Shown here: in pieces, positions 28,182-36,928 of the stretch
How positions within the stretch are numbered: position 1 is the stretch's first letter
Layout of the letters: each line of letters begins with the position of its first letter
Source of the DNA: Arthrobacter sp. PAMC 25486
GTDB lineage: Bacteria; Actinomycetota; Actinomycetes; Actinomycetales; Micrococcaceae
Direction of reading: 5' to 3'
Length of the DNA stretch: 64,000 nt
NCBI RefSeq assembly: GCF_000785535.1
Contig: NZ_CP007595.1
Location: 1,054,001 to 1,118,000, forward strand
Notes under the pieces: model-generated
The model's input: only the letters and a program-made list of their open reading frames with translations
What the model was told of the DNA's origin: nothing
The model's database searches: none
Program-made: the position numbers and the translations under genes

Positions 28182-28766
28182 ATGAGTTCCGAATACACCC
28201 CCACCTCGGCCAACGGCCCCGCCGCGAACGATGCCGCTCAAAAGGGCGCCGAGGGCACACCGATCCCCTCACGCTTTGGCGAGCCGCTGGCCACGTTGCT
28301 GCCGATCCCGACACAGCTGGGCCGGCCGCTGCCGTCCACGTCCGGCCCGGCCGCGGCGGAAGAAGTGGACTACTCGGACACGTTTTACGGTCAGGTGGGC
28401 GGGCATGAGGTCTTTAAAAAGATCATCCACGTCTTCTACCAGGGCATTGCCGCCGATCCGCTGCTGCGCGCCATGTACGCGGAAGAGGACTTGGGCCCGG
28501 CCGAGCACCGCATGTTGATGTTCACGGAGCAGTATTGGGGCGGTCCGCGCACGTATCTGGAAGAGCGCGGCCACCCGCGCCTGCGCATGCGCCACGTGCC
28601 GTTCGCCGTGACGCCGGAGGCACGCGACCGCTGGCTCGCCGCCATGCGCCAGGGCATTGACGCCGCAGAGCTCTCCCCCATGCACGACGCAACCCTGTGG
28701 GACTACATGGAGCGTGCCGCGCATTCGCTGGTCAACGCACCGTCGGACCCGTCGCAGGCGCTGTAG
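28182..28766 (+). CDS. Group II truncated hemoglobin (GlbO type)
   Basis: 194 residues. The globin core begins near 65 (TFYGQVGGHEVFKKIIHVFY). It includes the CD region AEHRMLMFTEQYWGG, the proximal histidine in RLRMRHVPFAV near 145, and the group II tryptophan G8 in EARDRWL. It binds O2/NO-type ligands; the actinobacterial homologue GlbO is linked to aerobic respiration. The ~65-residue Ala/Pro-rich N-terminal extension is longer than usual and shows no signal peptide. Confidence 0.92.
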   Translation: MSSEYTPTSANGPAANDAAQKGAEGTPIPSRFGEPLATLLPIPTQLGRPLPSTSGPAAAEEVDYSDTFYGQVGGHEVFKKIIHVFYQGIAADPLLRAMYAEEDLGPAEHRMLMFTEQYWGGPRTYLEERGHPRLRMRHVPFAVTPEARDRWLAAMRQGIDAAELSPMHDATLWDYMERAAHSLVNAPSDPSQAL

Positions 28767-28789
28767 GGTTCGACGAATTCCCGCCCCGC

Positions 28790-28930
28790 AATCGAGTTCT
28801 GACGTTAAAGATCGAGTTCTGACTGTCCAATAAGGTATGCGAGATAACAGATCGACTGCCCCTGGCGTCGAGATGCGTGGATATAGCGTGTATCTCCACG
28901 TGTGCATCTCCACGTGACAGTCAGAACTCT
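28790..28930. repeat. Short repeat cluster downstream of the globin gene
   Basis: ATCGAGTTCTGAC occurs at 28791-28803 and again at 28811-28823. The inverted copy ACAGTCAGAACT at 28917-28928 matches AGTTCTGACTGT at 28815-28826. Between them CATCTCCACGTG-like phrases are repeated (28891-28902, 28905-28915). The gap 28767-29034 has no coding frame with family likeness. It may be a small non-coding repeat or a MITE remnant. Confidence 0.55.
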
Positions 28931-29034
28931 ATTTCGCAGGTCAGGACTCGAAGCAGTCCACGGCCGCAACGGCCGGTGTGGGGCTGGCATTTCAGCCCCG
29001 GCGTCGTTGTGCCGGGGGCCGCCCCGGCTCTGCG

Positions 29035-29703
29035 CTACAGCAGCGACGCCGGCTTGACCAGGATGTGTCCTCGGCCGGTGCTCAGGCGCAGCCATTTGTG
29101 GGAGCTGTAAATCGAGGCACTCTCACCCGGAGTGAGGAACCCCAGCGCGTAGGCGGCGAAGGCCGCACCTCCGGGGAGCGCGGCGGGTGCGCCTTCCATG
29201 GGCCGGCCCCACACCGACGCGCGGATGTTATTGACCAGCAGGGCGCCCGGGTTCACGGGGATGATCTGGCCGATCTCTTGCACACCCACCTTGGCTACAT
29301 CGATCAGCGCATCAGTGGTCAGCGTGCCCATTTCCGACCAGGCACCACGCGGGGCGGCGATGCCGGCCCAAGACTCGTGCACCGTCATGGGCGGCACAGG
29401 CAGGCGGTGCTCGCCCTCGCCCATGCGGGCCAGCCGGTCGGCCACCGAGGACAGTGACACTGTCACGTCAATGGTCGACGGCGTCCCCAGGGCCATGGTG
29501 CGCAGCCCCAGAATCGTGGGGGTCCCCTCCCCCAAAAGCTTGCCGCGCATGACGCACACATACGCCGCGAGCACGTGACCGGCCCCCTGAAGGCGGATGG
29601 CGCCGTCGTCCGCGGTACGGGCACGGCTCACAAAGGTGCGCAAATCGGCAACGGTGCCAGCATCCTCGAGAACCAGTTCGTCGGTGTGGGTTGCGGTGGG
29701 CAT
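29035..29703 (-). CDS. Conserved hypothetical protein, possibly substrate-binding or redox-associated
   Basis: 222 residues; I do not recognise a named domain. Features: AIRLQGAGHVLAAYVCVM (40-57), a GTPTILGLRTMAL stretch near 60-72, a beta-rich middle and a Gly/Ala-rich GFLTPGE C-terminal region. No signal peptide or membrane helix. Its ATG overlaps the stop of the upstream thioesterase (ATGA), so the two are translated together; a role linked to acyl-CoA or small-molecule turnover is only inference. Confidence 0.7.
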   Translation of the reverse strand: MPTATHTDELVLEDAGTVADLRTFVSRARTADDGAIRLQGAGHVLAAYVCVMRGKLLGEGTPTILGLRTMALGTPSTIDVTVSLSSVADRLARMGEGEHRLPVPPMTVHESWAGIAAPRGAWSEMGTLTTDALIDVAKVGVQEIGQIIPVNPGALLVNNIRASVWGRPMEGAPAALPGGAAFAAYALGFLTPGESASIYSSHKWLRLSTGRGHILVKPASLL

Positions 29704-30185
29704 CAGCGTGCTCCTTCGGTGGAGGTGGCACGGGAGGGCCCGCGCCTGAATGGGACGGGCTCGCCGCGCCAGGCCTCAAGTGCCTCGCGTTGGGCCGTTG
29801 TGAGGCGGACCGGGCGGCCGGTGCTGCGTGAGACGAGCACCATGGATGTGGCGGCCTGGGCGTAAACCACCGTAGTGTCGGCCTCGGTGACGGTGTAGCC
29901 GAAGTCGAAGCTGGAGCCGCCGATACTAGTGACCCAAATGTTGACGAAGACGGGTGTTGGGCGGAAGCTGATGGGTGCCAGATACTCAATCTCATTGCGG
30001 CCGACCAGCGTGAACAGCTCGGTGCCCACGAGGTCCTGGAAAGTGCCGCCGCCGGGCAGTTCGGTGTAGGTCAGCTGAACGCGTGCATCCTCAAGATACT
30101 GCAGAAAAACCACGTTATTGACATGGTCGTACGAGTCAATGTCGCCAAAACGGATTTGCTGCATGATCTGAATTCCGGAAGCCAT
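29703..30185 (-). CDS. 4HBT-family acyl-CoA thioesterase
   Basis: 160 residues with the hot-dog signature RFGDIDSYDHVNNVVFLQYLEDAR at 12-35, in which Asp18 corresponds to the catalytic aspartate of 4-hydroxybenzoyl-CoA thioesterase / YbgC / FadM enzymes. Hydrolyses short or medium acyl-CoA in the cytosol; substrate unknown. First gene of the ATGA-coupled pair with 29035-29703, divergent from tesB. Confidence 0.88.
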   Translation of the reverse strand: MASGIQIMQQIRFGDIDSYDHVNNVVFLQYLEDARVQLTYTELPGGGTFQDLVGTELFTLVGRNEIEYLAPISFRPTPVFVNIWVTSIGGSSFDFGYTVTEADTTVVYAQAATSMVLVSRSTGRPVRLTTAQREALEAWRGEPVPFRRGPSRATSTEGAR

Positions 30186-30311
30186 GCTTTCATCATGTCA
30201 AAGGCGCGGGTGCCCCACCAATCGTTGTCTGCAAGATCACAGTCAAAGCACCGTGTTCATGCCTGATTGCCCATTTGTCGCAACGCCCCGCTGACACATA
30301 GAGTCACGTTT

Positions 30312-31217
30312 ATGAATGCAACGCCACCCAACACCGACCCCATGGAAACCCTCCTGCGCATCCTGGAGCTTTCCGATGCCGGCGGTGCCCAGACCGATGA
30401 AGACATTTTTGTGGGACTTGGTGATGCAAATGCCCCGCGGCCCAGGCTTTTTGGCGGCCAGGTGCTGGCGCAGTCGATCGTTGCCGCGGCCCGCACCGTG
30501 GACGAAGACCACCTTGTCCACTCCATGCACGGCTACTTCCTGCGCCCCGGCGATGCCGCCTCACCCTTGACGTTTGGCGTTCAGCGGCTGCGTGACGGGC
30601 GCTCCTTCTCCGCCCGCCGCACCCACGCCTATCAAGGCGCCGTGCCGATCCTGTCCATGATCGCCTCATTCCAACGCCCCGATTCGGGCATTGAGCACCA
30701 GGACACCATGCCTGAGGGCATTCCCGCCCCGGAGACACTCCCGACATCGGCCCAACTGTTGGGTGCGATCGACCATCCGGTGGCGAAGGCCTGGGCTTAC
30801 GAGCGCCCCTTCGACATCCGCCACGTTGGCGCCAACATTTACTTTGATGTCAAGGGCGAGCATGTGGCCCACCAGGCCGTCTGGCTCAAGACGTTGGGGC
30901 CCATGCCCACGGACCAGAACCTACACCGGGCAGCGCTTGCCTACGCCAGCGACTACACGTTGCTGGAGCCGTCTCTGCGCCGTCACGGCATCAGCTGGTC
31001 GACGCCGGGCATCAGCGTCGCCAGCCTTGATCACGCCATGTGGTGGCACCGGCCCCTGCAGGTGGATGACTGGCTGCTCTATGTGGCGCAGTCCCCGAGC
31101 GCCTCCGAAGCGCGCGGGCTCAACCTTGGCCGGTTCTTCAACCGCGACGGTGTACTTGTCGCCACCGTTGCACAGGAAGGCATGATGCGCATTCCGGAAG
31201 GCACCGTCGCGGACTAG
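30312..31217 (+). CDS. tesB: Acyl-CoA thioesterase II
   Basis: 301 residues of the double hot-dog TesB family. FGGQVLAQSIVAAARTV is near 43, the HSMHGYFLRPGD beta-hairpin near 69, and the catalytic-region SDYTLLEP near 215. The C-terminal domain has LDHAMWWHRP and WLLYVAQSPSA. Hydrolyses medium- and long-chain acyl-CoA. ATG 30312 is chosen because the family N-terminus (METLLRILEL) begins ten residues later; an upstream extension of 15 codons is unlikely. No strong ribosome site. A second thioesterase lies divergently next to it. Confidence 0.93.
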   Translation: MNATPPNTDPMETLLRILELSDAGGAQTDEDIFVGLGDANAPRPRLFGGQVLAQSIVAAARTVDEDHLVHSMHGYFLRPGDAASPLTFGVQRLRDGRSFSARRTHAYQGAVPILSMIASFQRPDSGIEHQDTMPEGIPAPETLPTSAQLLGAIDHPVAKAWAYERPFDIRHVGANIYFDVKGEHVAHQAVWLKTLGPMPTDQNLHRAALAYASDYTLLEPSLRRHGISWSTPGISVASLDHAMWWHRPLQVDDWLLYVAQSPSASEARGLNLGRFFNRDGVLVATVAQEGMMRIPEGTVAD

Positions 31218-31247
31218 CGTTCTGCGGGCGCCAGTCCGCGGCCCTGG

Positions 31248-33059
31248 TTACGTTTCCGGTTCTGTGTCTGGTGCCTGCGCCGGTTCGGATGGCGCCTCCG
31301 CAGCTGAGACCGAGGGGCCATCCTGGCCGATGGCCGGTTCCGACACTGTGGCGGACACCTTGTCATGCGGGTGGTGCCCGAACGGATCGATGCGGTTGCG
31401 CCGCACTGCCGGGATCTGTCCGCGCAGGCGGGCCGTGAGCTGCCGCAGGCTCGTCAGCGGGGAAATCTCGTTCGGGCCGTCAACCTCCAGCCCATAGAAG
31501 TCCCCAATGTGGTCAACAAACGCCACACGTTTGGCCCTCTCGTATGCCCGGGACTCGCGGGAGAAGGCGAGGTAGGTGGACCAGCTGATCAGGATGAGCA
31601 CGAGGCTGAAGGGTAAAGCAATGATGATCGCCGCGGTTTTTAGGGCCTCCAGGCCTCCGGACAGCAGTAATGCACTGGCCAGCAGTGACGTGGTCAGGGT
31701 GAAGAAGATGCGGATCCAGTTTTTGGGTTCCACGTCTCCGCCGCTGGCGATCATGCCCATGACCAGCGCGCCGGAATCGGCGGATGTCACGAAGAAGATC
31801 ACGATCATGATAATCGCGCCGATGGTGAGAACGGCTCCGGCTGGAACTTGGGCCAATGTTGCAAAGAGCGCGCCGGCGGTGTCGACCGTTCCGTCCGGCC
31901 CCACCAGCCCGCCCTTCCCGGAAAGTTCGGAGTACAGTGCGGTGCCGCCCAGTACGCTGAACCACAGCAAAGTGACGGTGGTGGGCACGAGGATGACCCC
32001 GGCGACGAACTGGCGCACGGTGCGTCCCTTGGAAATACGGGCGATGAAGATGCCCACGAACGGGGCCCAGGAGATCCACCAGCCCCAGTAGAACGTGGTC
32101 CACGTTGACTGCCAGGCTTCACCCTCCGCACCGGCGAAGGCACTGACGTTGAACGCCATGCCCACAAAATCCTGCAGGTAGTTGCCGGTGGACTGGACAA
32201 AGTTGCGCAGCAGGAACTGGGTGGGGCCCACCACCAGCAGGAAGACCACGAAAATGCCGGCGATGATGAGGTTGGTGTTGGAGAGCCATTTCATGCCCTT
32301 GCCGACGCCGGAGAGCACCGAGAACAGCACGAAGCAGGTGATGACGGCAATGATGACCAAGTCGATGAACATCGAGGAGGTGATCAGCCCGGCATGCTCC
32401 AGTCCCGCGCTGATCTGCAGCACCCCGAGTCCCAGCGACGTGGCAACGCCGAAGATCGTGCCAACCAGGGCCACGACGTCAATGACGTTGCCAAGCCCGC
32501 CGCGCACCCGTTTCTGCCCAAGCAGGGGTTCCAGCGCCCAGCGGATTGACACCGGCCGGCCGCGCCGGTGGATGGCATAGGCCAGGGCCAGGCCGATCAC
32601 CACGTAGATGGACCAGGCATGGACGCCCCAGTGCAGGAATGTCTGTGAGAGTGCGCTCTGGGCGATATCGGCTTGGCTGCCGGTGACGCCTGGCTTCGGT
32701 GAGGCGTAGTGACTTAGTGGTTCGCTGACCCCGTAGAACACCAGGCCGATGCCCATGCCCGCGGCGAACAGCAGGGAAAACCAGGAACCGAGAGAAAACT
32801 CGGGTTGGTCGTCGTCCTTGCCCAGCTTGATGTCGCCGAATCTACTAAATCCGACCCACAGGCTGAAGATCACCAGGGCGGTGGCCAAAAGCACGTAGTA
32901 CCAGTTGAAGTAGCCGACAATTGCGTTCTGGATGCTGGAGAACAGGGATTCGGCAGTGTCCGGTGCAATCATGGCAAATGATGCGAAGACAATGACGATC
33001 GAGGCTGCTGGCCAGAAGACCCAGCGGTGGACCGGATGCTTAGTTTTAGTCGCTGACAT
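31248..33059 (-). CDS. BCCT-family glycine betaine/choline transporter
   Basis: 603 residues, twelve membrane helices. Sodium-binding/substrate segment GMGIGLVFYGVSEPLSHY near 97-114. The BCCT signature WTTFYWGWWISWAPFVGIFIARISKG is near 318, with the tryptophan-rich aromatic box expected for trimethylammonium ligands. Secondary uptake of betaine-like osmolytes across the plasma membrane. The C-terminal ~80-residue cytosolic tail is acidic/Pro-rich rather than basic as in BetP, so osmosensing may differ. The start at 33059 is preferred to an upstream in-frame codon because the N-terminus then begins MSATKTKH before the first helix. Convergent with tesB. Confidence 0.93.
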   Translation of the reverse strand: MSATKTKHPVHRWVFWPAASIVIVFASFAMIAPDTAESLFSSIQNAIVGYFNWYYVLLATALVIFSLWVGFSRFGDIKLGKDDDQPEFSLGSWFSLLFAAGMGIGLVFYGVSEPLSHYASPKPGVTGSQADIAQSALSQTFLHWGVHAWSIYVVIGLALAYAIHRRGRPVSIRWALEPLLGQKRVRGGLGNVIDVVALVGTIFGVATSLGLGVLQISAGLEHAGLITSSMFIDLVIIAVITCFVLFSVLSGVGKGMKWLSNTNLIIAGIFVVFLLVVGPTQFLLRNFVQSTGNYLQDFVGMAFNVSAFAGAEGEAWQSTWTTFYWGWWISWAPFVGIFIARISKGRTVRQFVAGVILVPTTVTLLWFSVLGGTALYSELSGKGGLVGPDGTVDTAGALFATLAQVPAGAVLTIGAIIMIVIFFVTSADSGALVMGMIASGGDVEPKNWIRIFFTLTTSLLASALLLSGGLEALKTAAIIIALPFSLVLILISWSTYLAFSRESRAYERAKRVAFVDHIGDFYGLEVDGPNEISPLTSLRQLTARLRGQIPAVRRNRIDPFGHHPHDKVSATVSEPAIGQDGPSVSAAEAPSEPAQAPDTEPET

Positions 33060-33078
33060 TTTTCCAGCATAGGCGCAA

Positions 33079-33111
33079 AAATGGCCGGCCCCCATGAGGA
33101 ACCGGCCATTT
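33079..33111 (-). terminator. Terminator of ettA
   Basis: AAATGGCCGG / CCGGCCATTT, perfect 10-bp stem, reading into TTTTTGCG on the minus strand, 12 bases past the ettA stop. Confidence 0.82.
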
Positions 33112-33122
33112 CTTGTGTACTT

Positions 33123-34805
33123 CTAGTCTCGCGTGAGGCGACGGTGCGTTACGCGGTGCGGACGTGCAGCGTCGGCGCCGAGACGCTCAACCTTGTTGTC
33201 CTCGTATGCATCGAAGTTGCCCTCGAACCAATGCCAGTTGGCCGGATTCTCGTTGGTGCCTTCGTAGGCGAGGATATGGGTGGCCACACGGTCAAGGAAC
33301 CAGCGGTCGTGAGAGACCACGACGGCACAGCCGGGGAATTCCAGCAGCGCATTTTCAAGGCTGCTGAGGGTTTCCACGTCCAGGTCGTTAGTGGGCTCAT
33401 CCAAAAGCAACAGGTTGCCACCCTGTTTGAGGGTCAGAGCGAGGTTCAGACGGTTGCGCTCACCACCGGAGAGCACACCTGCCTTCTTCTGCTGGTCTGG
33501 TCCTTTGAATCCAAAGGCTGCAACATAGGCACGTGAAGGCATTTCAACGTTGCCGACCTGGATGAAGTCCAGTCCGTCGGAGACAACTTCCCACAGGGTC
33601 TTGTCCGGGTCGATGCCGCCGCGGTCCTGGTCCGCATAGGAGATCTTGACCGACTCGCCAACCTTGAGCTTGCCGCCGTCGAGCTCTTCAAGTCCAACAA
33701 TGGTCTTGAACAGCGTTGACTTGCCGACGCCGTTCGGGCCAATGACGCCGACGATGCCGTTGCGGGGCAGCGTGAAGGTTAGTCCGTCGATCAGGACGCG
33801 GTCGCCGAAGCCCTTCTTCAGGCTCTCGGCTTCAAGCACAATGCCACCCAGGCGCGGGCCCGGGGGAATCTGAATTTCTTCGAAGTCAAGCTTGCGAGTG
33901 CGATCGGCTTCGGCAGCCATTTCCTCGTAGCGACCCAACCGGGCCTTGGACTTGGTCTGGCGCCCCTTGGCATTGGAGCGGACCCACTCGAGTTCTTCGG
34001 TGAGGCGCTTTGCCTGCTTGGCGTCCTTTTTGCCCTGGACTTCAAGGCGGGCACGCTTCTTCTCCAGGTACGTGGAGTAGTTGCCCTCGTAGGGGTACAG
34101 GTGGCCTCGGTCAACTTCTGCAATCCACTCGGCAACGTGATCCAGGAAGTAACGGTCGTGCGTTACGGCCAAGACGGCGCCGGCGTAGTTCTTGAGGTGT
34201 TGTTCCAGCCAGTTCACGGACTCGGCGTCCAAGTGGTTGGTGGGCTCATCGAGGAGCAGCAGGTCGGGCTTCTGCAGAAGGAGCTTGCACAAGGCAACAC
34301 GGCGGCGCTCACCACCGGAGAGGACAGTGACGTCGGAGTCTCCCGGCGGGCACTGAAGAGCATCCATGGCCTGCTCGAGCTGGGAATCAATGTCCCAGGC
34401 GTCCGCAGCATCGATTGCTTCCTGCAGCTTGCCCATCTCTTCAAGGAGAGTGTCAAAGTCAGCATCGGGGCTGGCCATTTCCTCGGAGATCTCGTTATAA
34501 CGAGTGATCTTTGCGTAGATCTCGCCAACGCCTTCCTGGACATTGCCCAGAACTGTCTTTTCCTCGTTCAGCGGCGGCTCCTGGAGCAAGATGCCGACAG
34601 TGTAACCGGGGCTCAAGCGAGCCTCGCCGTTGGAAGGGATGTCCAAGCCAGCCATGATTTTCAAGATGGTGGACTTTCCGGAACCATTGGGTCCGACGAC
34701 ACCAATCTTGGCGCCCGGGTAGAAAGACATGCTTACGTTGTCAAGAATGAGTTTTTCGCCAACAGCCTTGCGGGCATTGGACATCGTATAAATAAATTCC
34801 GCCAT
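33123..34805 (-). CDS. ettA: ABC-F protein EttA, energy-dependent translational throttle
   Basis: 560 residues from ATG 34805, standard for EttA. Two ABC domains: Walker A GPNGSGKST near 38 and GPNGVGKST near 355, LSGGERRR and LSGGERNR signatures, and Walker B LLLLDEPTNHLD and LLLLDEPTNDLD. The arm and P-site interaction motif linker between them contains the characteristic ELEWVRSNAKGRQTKSKARL. Binds the ribosomal E site and gates the first elongation step by ATP/ADP ratio. No membrane segment, as expected for ABC-F. Followed by its own terminator. Confidence 0.96.
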   Translation of the reverse strand: MAEFIYTMSNARKAVGEKLILDNVSMSFYPGAKIGVVGPNGSGKSTILKIMAGLDIPSNGEARLSPGYTVGILLQEPPLNEEKTVLGNVQEGVGEIYAKITRYNEISEEMASPDADFDTLLEEMGKLQEAIDAADAWDIDSQLEQAMDALQCPPGDSDVTVLSGGERRRVALCKLLLQKPDLLLLDEPTNHLDAESVNWLEQHLKNYAGAVLAVTHDRYFLDHVAEWIAEVDRGHLYPYEGNYSTYLEKKRARLEVQGKKDAKQAKRLTEELEWVRSNAKGRQTKSKARLGRYEEMAAEADRTRKLDFEEIQIPPGPRLGGIVLEAESLKKGFGDRVLIDGLTFTLPRNGIVGVIGPNGVGKSTLFKTIVGLEELDGGKLKVGESVKISYADQDRGGIDPDKTLWEVVSDGLDFIQVGNVEMPSRAYVAAFGFKGPDQQKKAGVLSGGERNRLNLALTLKQGGNLLLLDEPTNDLDVETLSSLENALLEFPGCAVVVSHDRWFLDRVATHILAYEGTNENPANWHWFEGNFDAYEDNKVERLGADAARPHRVTHRRLTRD

Positions 34806-34887
34806 ACCACCAAGGTTAGTGGGTGCGGGCATATATCCCACATTTGCGACCGTCTATGTGAGCAAAGCGTCGACGGCGGCGCCGGTG

Positions 34888-35394
34888 TTAGTGGATGTCG
34901 CCTACGAAACAGCGGCCGCTGTTTAGCACTGGAAGCAGTGAAACAGCTACCTGGCCCTCGCGGACCTGGCCCACAACGCATTCCCCGTCAACCACGTCGG
35001 CAGCCTCGATGGCGTCCACGGCCAGCCCTGTCGGAGTGATGTCAACAGAGATTTCAAGAGTGTCGTTATTGGCCCCTGCTTCAACCATGGCCGCCCGTAT
35101 TTGATCGCGATTGGGCGATTTGGTGGTTGTGGCAAGGCTGCCGAGCGAGGCGGCGAGTTTCGTCGAGAATTCCTGTGCCGGAGTTTTGGGGGCCTCAGGC
35201 TGCGCGTTTTCCCCTGGTGCCGGTGCAGCCGGGGAGGTCGACGGGGCTGGGCTCGACCCCTCGTTTCCGAATGGCAGCAGTGAACATCCACTCAGAGCCA
35301 CGGAACCAGCCACCAGCAGCACAACGACCCTGGTACGGAATTTCGTCGACGCCGGCATGGGCTGGCGGCGGAATGTCATATGATCCAAGTTCAC
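34888..35394 (-). CDS. Putative secreted lipoprotein, unknown function
   Basis: 168 residues (156 if it starts at the second Met). A signal peptide VVVLLVAGSVALSGC ends in a lipobox LSGC, so Cys about 37 should be lipidated and the protein anchored outside the membrane. A Pro/Ser/Ala-rich linker follows. The compact domain (residues 75-168) contains conserved-looking DQIRAAMVEAGA, VDITPTGLAVDAIEAA and a CVVGQVREG...GRCFVG cysteine pair. This resembles a small actinobacterial DUF family (recalled as DUF6993, not checked). Lies between ettA and ssb with the same orientation. Confidence 0.72.
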   Translation of the reverse strand: MNLDHMTFRRQPMPASTKFRTRVVVLLVAGSVALSGCSLLPFGNEGSSPAPSTSPAAPAPGENAQPEAPKTPAQEFSTKLAASLGSLATTTKSPNRDQIRAAMVEAGANNDTLEISVDITPTGLAVDAIEAADVVDGECVVGQVREGQVAVSLLPVLNSGRCFVGDIH

Positions 35395-35447
35395 CCCGCC
35401 ATTCTGCCATGTTCACCGGCCGTATTCGTGACGGGTATTGGGCCCGG

Positions 35448-36092
35448 CTAGAACGGAGACCCGACTGATGTGATTTCACCCGTCTGTGAGTCGGCGTGCT
35501 CGCCTTCCTCCAGCCCACCATTGTCTTCAGTGCCTTCAGAGCTGTCTTCAGAGACAGAGCTTTCCCTGGCCGCAGTCTGGCCGTCATCGGCCATGTCGTC
35601 ATCGTCCTCGCCTTCCGGATCTGCGGGCTCGCTGCCTGCGGCGGGGCGACCCTCAGCCCCCACCAGCGAGAGCCCTCCCCCATAGGAGGCTCCGGCGTCG
35701 TTCTGGGAATTGTCCTGACCGACGGTGCGCAAACCGCCACCCCGGTGGTACGTGGCCGTGCCGAACTGGAGGTCCGGACCAATGCTGTCGGCGTCGATTT
35801 CCACACCGGTTCCGGGAGTGCCGTCCTTGCGCAGGAACGAGACTACTTTGAGTTTGCCAATGACCAAGACACGGTCGCCCTTGCCAATGCTGAGCATGGT
35901 GTTCGTGGCGAGAGACCTGAACATGTTGACCCGGAACCAGCTCGTCGGGCCGTCGACCCACTGATTCGTAATGGAATCTAGCTTGCGGATGGCGGAACCC
36001 ATCCGAAAGTTGCCGACGATCAGGCCGTTGTCCAGGGTGTGGGATTCAACGCTGGAACTGAGAAAGCCCCTGAGGGTGATCTGATTTGCCAT
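35448..36092 (-). CDS. ssb: Single-stranded DNA-binding protein (paralogue)
   Basis: 214 residues from ATG 36092, AAAGG upstream. The OB fold covers about 1-110: ITLRGFLSSS, FRMGSAIRK, SWFRVNMFRSLA and GDRVLVIGKLKV. The remainder is a long acidic tail. The C-terminus reads TSVGSPF rather than the DDDIPF-type tip by which replicative SSB recruits partner proteins. With its divergent OB core this suggests a secondary SSB (SsbB type, often linked to DNA uptake or repair) rather than the housekeeping copy. The 185-base gap up to the tRNA-Arg holds only the tRNA promoter region. Confidence 0.85.
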   Translation of the reverse strand: MANQITLRGFLSSSVESHTLDNGLIVGNFRMGSAIRKLDSITNQWVDGPTSWFRVNMFRSLATNTMLSIGKGDRVLVIGKLKVVSFLRKDGTPGTGVEIDADSIGPDLQFGTATYHRGGGLRTVGQDNSQNDAGASYGGGLSLVGAEGRPAAGSEPADPEGEDDDDMADDGQTAARESSVSEDSSEGTEDNGGLEEGEHADSQTGEITSVGSPF

Positions 36093-36277
36093 TGCACTGC
36101 CTTTCGATGGGCCGCAGTTGCGGCGGTGTTTCCTTGGTCTCCAGCAAACTCCCCTACAACAGCACTGACTAGGGTGCAATGACCAAATGTGGACATGTCG
36201 GCACCTGGCCCCACCTGTGGAGGAAGAGATCCCGCGATAAACCTGATAATTTAGATGCGGCCCTTGATTGGGCCAAC

Positions 36278-36350
36278 GCCTCGGTAGCTCAGCGGATAGA
36301 GCAGGAGCCTTCTAATCTCTTGGCCGCCGGTTCGAGTCCGGCCCGGGGCA
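36278..36350 (+). tRNA. tRNA-Arg(UCU), integration site
   Basis: Plus-strand cloverleaf: acceptor GCCTCGG/CCGGGGC (one T-G pair), D arm GCTC/GAGC, anticodon loop CTTCTAA (anticodon TCT), T arm CCGG-TTCGAGT-CCGG, discriminator A, CCA not encoded. The anticodon stem has a C-T mismatch at its lowest pair and a G-T at the top, so it is a little weak. Its 3' half is repeated at 40009-40050. Confidence 0.93.
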
Positions 36351-36372
36351 CAAAATGTCGCTCTGACCTGCG
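36316..36372. repeat. attL-type direct repeat
   Basis: From TCTCTTGG in the anticodon arm through the tRNA 3' end, core GCCCGGGGCACAAAA, then TCTGACCTGCG at 36362-36372. The same order and nearly the same spacing occur at 40009-40066, with substitutions mainly in the T arm that keep pairing. Confidence 0.82.
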
Positions 36373-36409
36373 GTTTTACTGTTTCTGACGTGCGCACTGG
36401 GGCGCCAAA

Positions 36410-36454
36410 TCACGTTCTACTCACGTTTTTGATCGAAAAGTTGATCACGTTTTT
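36410..36454 (+). repeat. Putative integrase arm-type sites, left end
   Basis: TCACGTTCTAC at 36410-36420 is followed directly by TCACGTTTTT at 36421-36430. A third TCACGTTTTT lies at 36445-36454. The right end of the island has the same tandem pair at 39871-39891. No gene is seen from 36351 to 36921. Confidence 0.55.
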
Positions 36455-36909
36455 GGCTTGTTCGGGTCCAATTAAGCCTCCGTTTATCGTCCCGTTTTTC
36501 AACCGGTGGGCGTAAAATCCGCGTGATTCCGGAGATTCTCCTGACCAACCTTGCTTTGGCCGGCGGCTGCAAAGTTTTGGCCCTCCGTTCACCGTACTCG
36601 CGGCACTGACGACCGCCAGTGAGCAGGAATCCTGCCCACAAAACAGCAAGAAGAACGCGTGCGGAAGCGTTAACCCTCCACCCCACGCAATTCGGCAATT
36701 ATTCCTCGCACCAACGGCCCAACGAACCACATCGACATGCCGCACCAGTCCGACTTTCTTCCGGTCAGCCAAAATCCCAACTTTCACAGTCCCGTAAGGG
36801 GAACCTTTACCGGGACAAGGACAATACCTAGAACGCATGTCCCTTAGCGAAGCAACTGCCCCTGCTGGCCTCACCTGAACGAACGGTAGCTTTCATGTTC
36901 CATGACGAC

Positions 36910-36928
36910 TATACTTTCCATATGGAAA
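36910..36928 (+). promoter_or_regulatory. Promoter and palindromic operator at a leaderless start
   Basis: A -10 hexamer TATACT at 36910-36915 ends seven bases before ATG 36922, so transcription should begin at or next to the start codon. A perfect 14-base palindrome, TTTCCATATGGAAA (36915-36928), covers the -10 edge and the ATG. This is where an autoregulating repressor, probably the winged-helix protein encoded downstream, would block transcription. Confidence 0.65.
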
